NCBI GenBank assembly: GCA_020849425.1
Contig: JADLGH010000003.1
Coordinates: 1-48,479, forward strand
Length of the DNA stretch: 48,479 nt
Reading direction: 5' to 3'
Source: Candidatus Dadabacteria bacterium
GTDB lineage: Bacteria; Desulfobacterota_D; UBA1144; Nemesobacterales; UBA2774
The notes below the pieces were generated by a model. It was not told the origin of the DNA, searched no databases, and saw only the letters and a list, made by a program, of their open reading frames with translations. The position numbers were made by a program, and so were the translations under genes. Each line of letters opens with the position of its first letter. Positions within the stretch are counted from its first letter, which is position 1. Below are positions 47,906-48,479 of the stretch, in pieces.

Positions 47906-48479
47906 ATGGAACCGTTGGACGAAAGAATCACAATACGGATTAGAGGGATGAGAGACGCCGCGCGTGTAGTTTTAGCCTTACCGCTCGCATTCCTTCTACT
48001 GCTCACGGCGTCGTGCGATGAAGGCAGTGGCGGGAGGAATCGCGGCGAGCCCGTAGCGTCGGTCGTCGAGCGCTCACGCGACGCGAATCAGACTAACGAT
48101 TTTCTGAGATTGATATTCCTTCCGGCGGACGTGACGACCGATACGCTCGGAAGGCCCGGCGCGCTCAGGGTGTTCGTGAGCGTGGCCTCTTATTTCGAGC
48201 CTCCCCTTTCGCTTTTCAAGACGGCCGACTTCTTCGGCATCCCCGTCGGCGAGGCCCAGAGGCAGATGGACCTCGTCGCGCTCAGGTGCCTTCCCGAGGA
48301 CCCGGCCGTTATCGACCCCGGCCTCGCTACGTGGCCGCGCGTGTTCGAGCTTCTGGCGTCCGACCTCGGGGGAGAATTCACGTGTCCCCCCGATCCGGAT
48401 TCGCCCGTAAACGAGCTCTACTGCCTCGCTGCCGGGTTCGAGGACGTCCCCGGTGAGGACGTCTCGGGAACCATCGAGA
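47906..48479 (+). CDS. Putative lipoprotein, partial (cut by window edge)
   Basis: At least 191 residues from the ATG at 47906 to the window end, no stop reached. A basic N-terminus precedes a hydrophobic signal (VVLALPLAFLLLLTASC), with the lipobox cysteine near residue 36, followed by a Gly/Ser/Arg-rich linker. The later part contains GIPVGEAQRQMDLVALRCLPEDP and two further cysteines. AGGAGG six bases before the ATG fixes the start; an internal ATG 14 codons later is possible. No family recognised. Confidence 0.7.
   Translation, partial: MEPLDERITIRIRGMRDAARVVLALPLAFLLLLTASCDEGSGGRNRGEPVASVVERSRDANQTNDFLRLIFLPADVTTDTLGRPGALRVFVSVASYFEPPLSLFKTADFFGIPVGEAQRQMDLVALRCLPEDPAVIDPGLATWPRVFELLASDLGGEFTCPPDPDSPVNELYCLAAGFEDVPGEDVSGTIE

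Overview
The window reads as ordinary chromosome from a GC-rich, Gram-negative (diderm), aerobically respiring bacterium. LolA and a PilY1-type minor pilin operon imply an outer membrane. NuoABCD, NuoN, SCO1 and PCu(A)C imply a respiratory chain ending in a copper oxidase. An F420 gene (CofE), a decaprenyl-phosphate phosphoribosyltransferase-like UbiA protein and a TMTC-like TPR membrane protein fit a deltaproteobacteria-like lineage in the broad sense (Desulfobacterota, Dadabacteria or similar). That placement is inference. Coding sequences are GC-rich but use AUA for Ile and AGG for Arg heavily. No prophage, integron, transposase or CRISPR array is visible.

Layout. 1-6.8 kb: partial metallophosphoesterase, ilvD, a small membrane protein, a class V aminotransferase, cold shock protein, a Tat-exported DUF4159 protein, a half-size EamA transporter and a glycerophosphodiesterase. 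6.8-12.9 kb: UbiA-like prenyltransferase overlapping tail to tail with the TMTC-like protein, CofE, DUF1579, fatty acid hydroxylase, thioredoxin-fold protein. 13.2-14.9 kb: a TetR regulator and a methyltransferase, each preceded by the same palindrome. 15-23.2 kb: minor pilin operon pilV-pilW-pilX-pilY1-fimT. 23.4-28.8 kb: metG, holB, tmk, rluB and two exported proteins. 28.9-31.5 kb: nuoABCD. 31.6-36.6 kb: small exported protein, lolA, ftsK, nuoN. 36.6-37.5 kb: a repeat-rich stretch without genes. 37.5-39.1 kb: tusA, cysteine synthase and a JAMM protease. 39.3-42.1 kb: a 48-residue protein, purQ, purS, parB, parA. 42.4-48.5 kb: M23 peptidase, a candidate structured RNA, PCu(A)C, SCO1, a candidate sRNA, tRNA(CAT), a pyruvate kinase-like protein and two lipoproteins, the last cut by the window edge.

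The most notable signals lie outside the proteins. (1) Two nearly identical arrays of four TTAA-type hexamers at exactly 11-bp period (234-275 and 5429-5470) look like binding sites for a PhoB/OmpR-family response regulator. One faces the metallophosphoesterase. The other faces a promoter-like stretch followed by a perfect minus-strand intrinsic terminator, outlining an sRNA of about 86 nt. (2) A second terminator-bounded sRNA candidate (44741-44833) carries two CCUCC anti-Shine-Dalgarno runs. (3) A transcribed-looking stretch after the M23 gene (43214-43423) folds on paper into a long nested rod. (4) Six genes have promoters so close to the start codon that their mRNAs should be leaderless or nearly so. 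(5) Four diverged copies of a palindromic element sit within 0.8 kb at 36.7-37.5 kb.

All calls were made by reading the sequence and the translations; no database search or folding program was run.
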